Positions 63,977 through 64,000 of a DNA stretch of 64,000 nucleotides are shown here, in pieces (within the stretch, counting starts at the first letter, position 1; each line of letters begins with the position of its first letter). Where the stretch lies: contig JBNKCX010000025.1 of the NCBI GenBank assembly GCA_050287965.1, forward strand, positions 1-64,000. Direction: 5' to 3'. This DNA comes from CBFDBF01 sp050287965. GTDB lineage: Bacteria > Pseudomonadota > Gammaproteobacteria > Chromatiales > Chromatiaceae. Below the pieces are notes generated by a model. That model was not told the DNA's origin. It did no database searches and saw only the letters and a program-made list of their open reading frames with translations. The position numbers and the translations under genes were made by a program.

Positions 63977-64000
63977 TTCCTGAGCCTGTCCAACAGCCGC
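63973..64000 (-). CDS. C-terminal end of an unidentified gene, probably rluC (partial)
   Basis: Eight residues (RLLDRLRK) and a TGA stop that overlaps the ATG of the phosphatase gene. In gammaproteobacteria a pseudouridine synthase RluC often precedes this type of HAD gene, and such a basic tail fits. Only synteny supports the name. Confidence 0.4.

Overview
The window looks like a chromosomal segment of a gammaproteobacterium, probably a sulfur- or hydrogen-oxidising chemolithotroph related to Chromatiales. Three things suggest this. The order uvrY-uvrC-pgsA-tRNA(Gly-Cys-Leu) is the enterobacterial/gammaproteobacterial order. There is an Isp-type (group 1e) [NiFe]-hydrogenase of the Thiocapsa HynSL kind. 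There is also a split, B12-dependent ribonucleotide reductase of the Pseudomonas NrdJa/NrdJb kind. The organism assignment is inference; no rRNA is present.

Layout. (1) Positions 1-139 are one end of an IS256-family insertion sequence cut by the window edge. (2) Positions 329-37240 hold a very large exopolysaccharide locus, mostly on the minus strand. It has ten glycosyltransferases of the GT2/GT4 types, a GT39-like membrane transferase, a pyruvyl transferase, a CapK/PaaK-like adenylate-forming enzyme, an acyltransferase and a membrane sulfatase-fold enzyme. It also has a Wzx-type flippase, an exosortase with a separate EpsI protein, and the recognisable exosortase A (XrtA)/PEP-CTERM block: glycosyltransferases, amidotransferase, FemAB-like protein, deacetylase, WecB, outer-membrane protein, tyrosine autokinase, chain-length determinant and export protein. 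Sugar-nucleotide genes for GDP-mannose close the locus. (3) Positions 37413-42699 hold a D-Ala-D-Ala carboxypeptidase, one PEP-CTERM substrate protein and the TPR protein PrsT, so the export/sorting theme continues. (4) Positions 42890-47310 are housekeeping: three tRNAs, pgsA, uvrC, a type 5 uracil-DNA glycosylase and a UvrY/GacA regulator. (5) Positions 47480-58226 hold the hydrogenase island. A minus-strand hynD-hupH-like-hynS-isp1-isp2-orf-hynL run diverges from plus-strand hypCABDE. (6) Positions 58258-61607 hold nrdJa-nrdJb with NrdR-type operators. (7) Positions 61890-64000 hold a small unknown gene, sppA, a phosphoglycolate-phosphatase-like HAD gene and the last codons of a gene that is probably rluC.

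How it fits together. GDP-mannose and UDP-ManNAc type precursors feed the glycosyltransferases. The repeat unit is decorated (pyruvate, acyl, amide, possible phospho- or sulfo-groups), flipped, polymerised and exported. PEP-CTERM proteins are processed by the exosortase to act with the exported polymer. The hydrogenase would feed electrons from H2 through Isp2/Isp1 to quinone or another carrier.

The most unusual feature is a family of 7-bp tandem repeats of the form AGTTNNN. They sit tightly against gene ends and starts at several places (20612, 21097, 23087, 45928, 45997, 47424, 61606), in some cases supplying stop codons or whole 5' leaders. The exosortase locus is also rearranged: the exosortase is far from its usual place, it is split from EpsI, and the initiating sugar transferase, the XrtA-associated ATPase and PrsK/PrsR are not seen.
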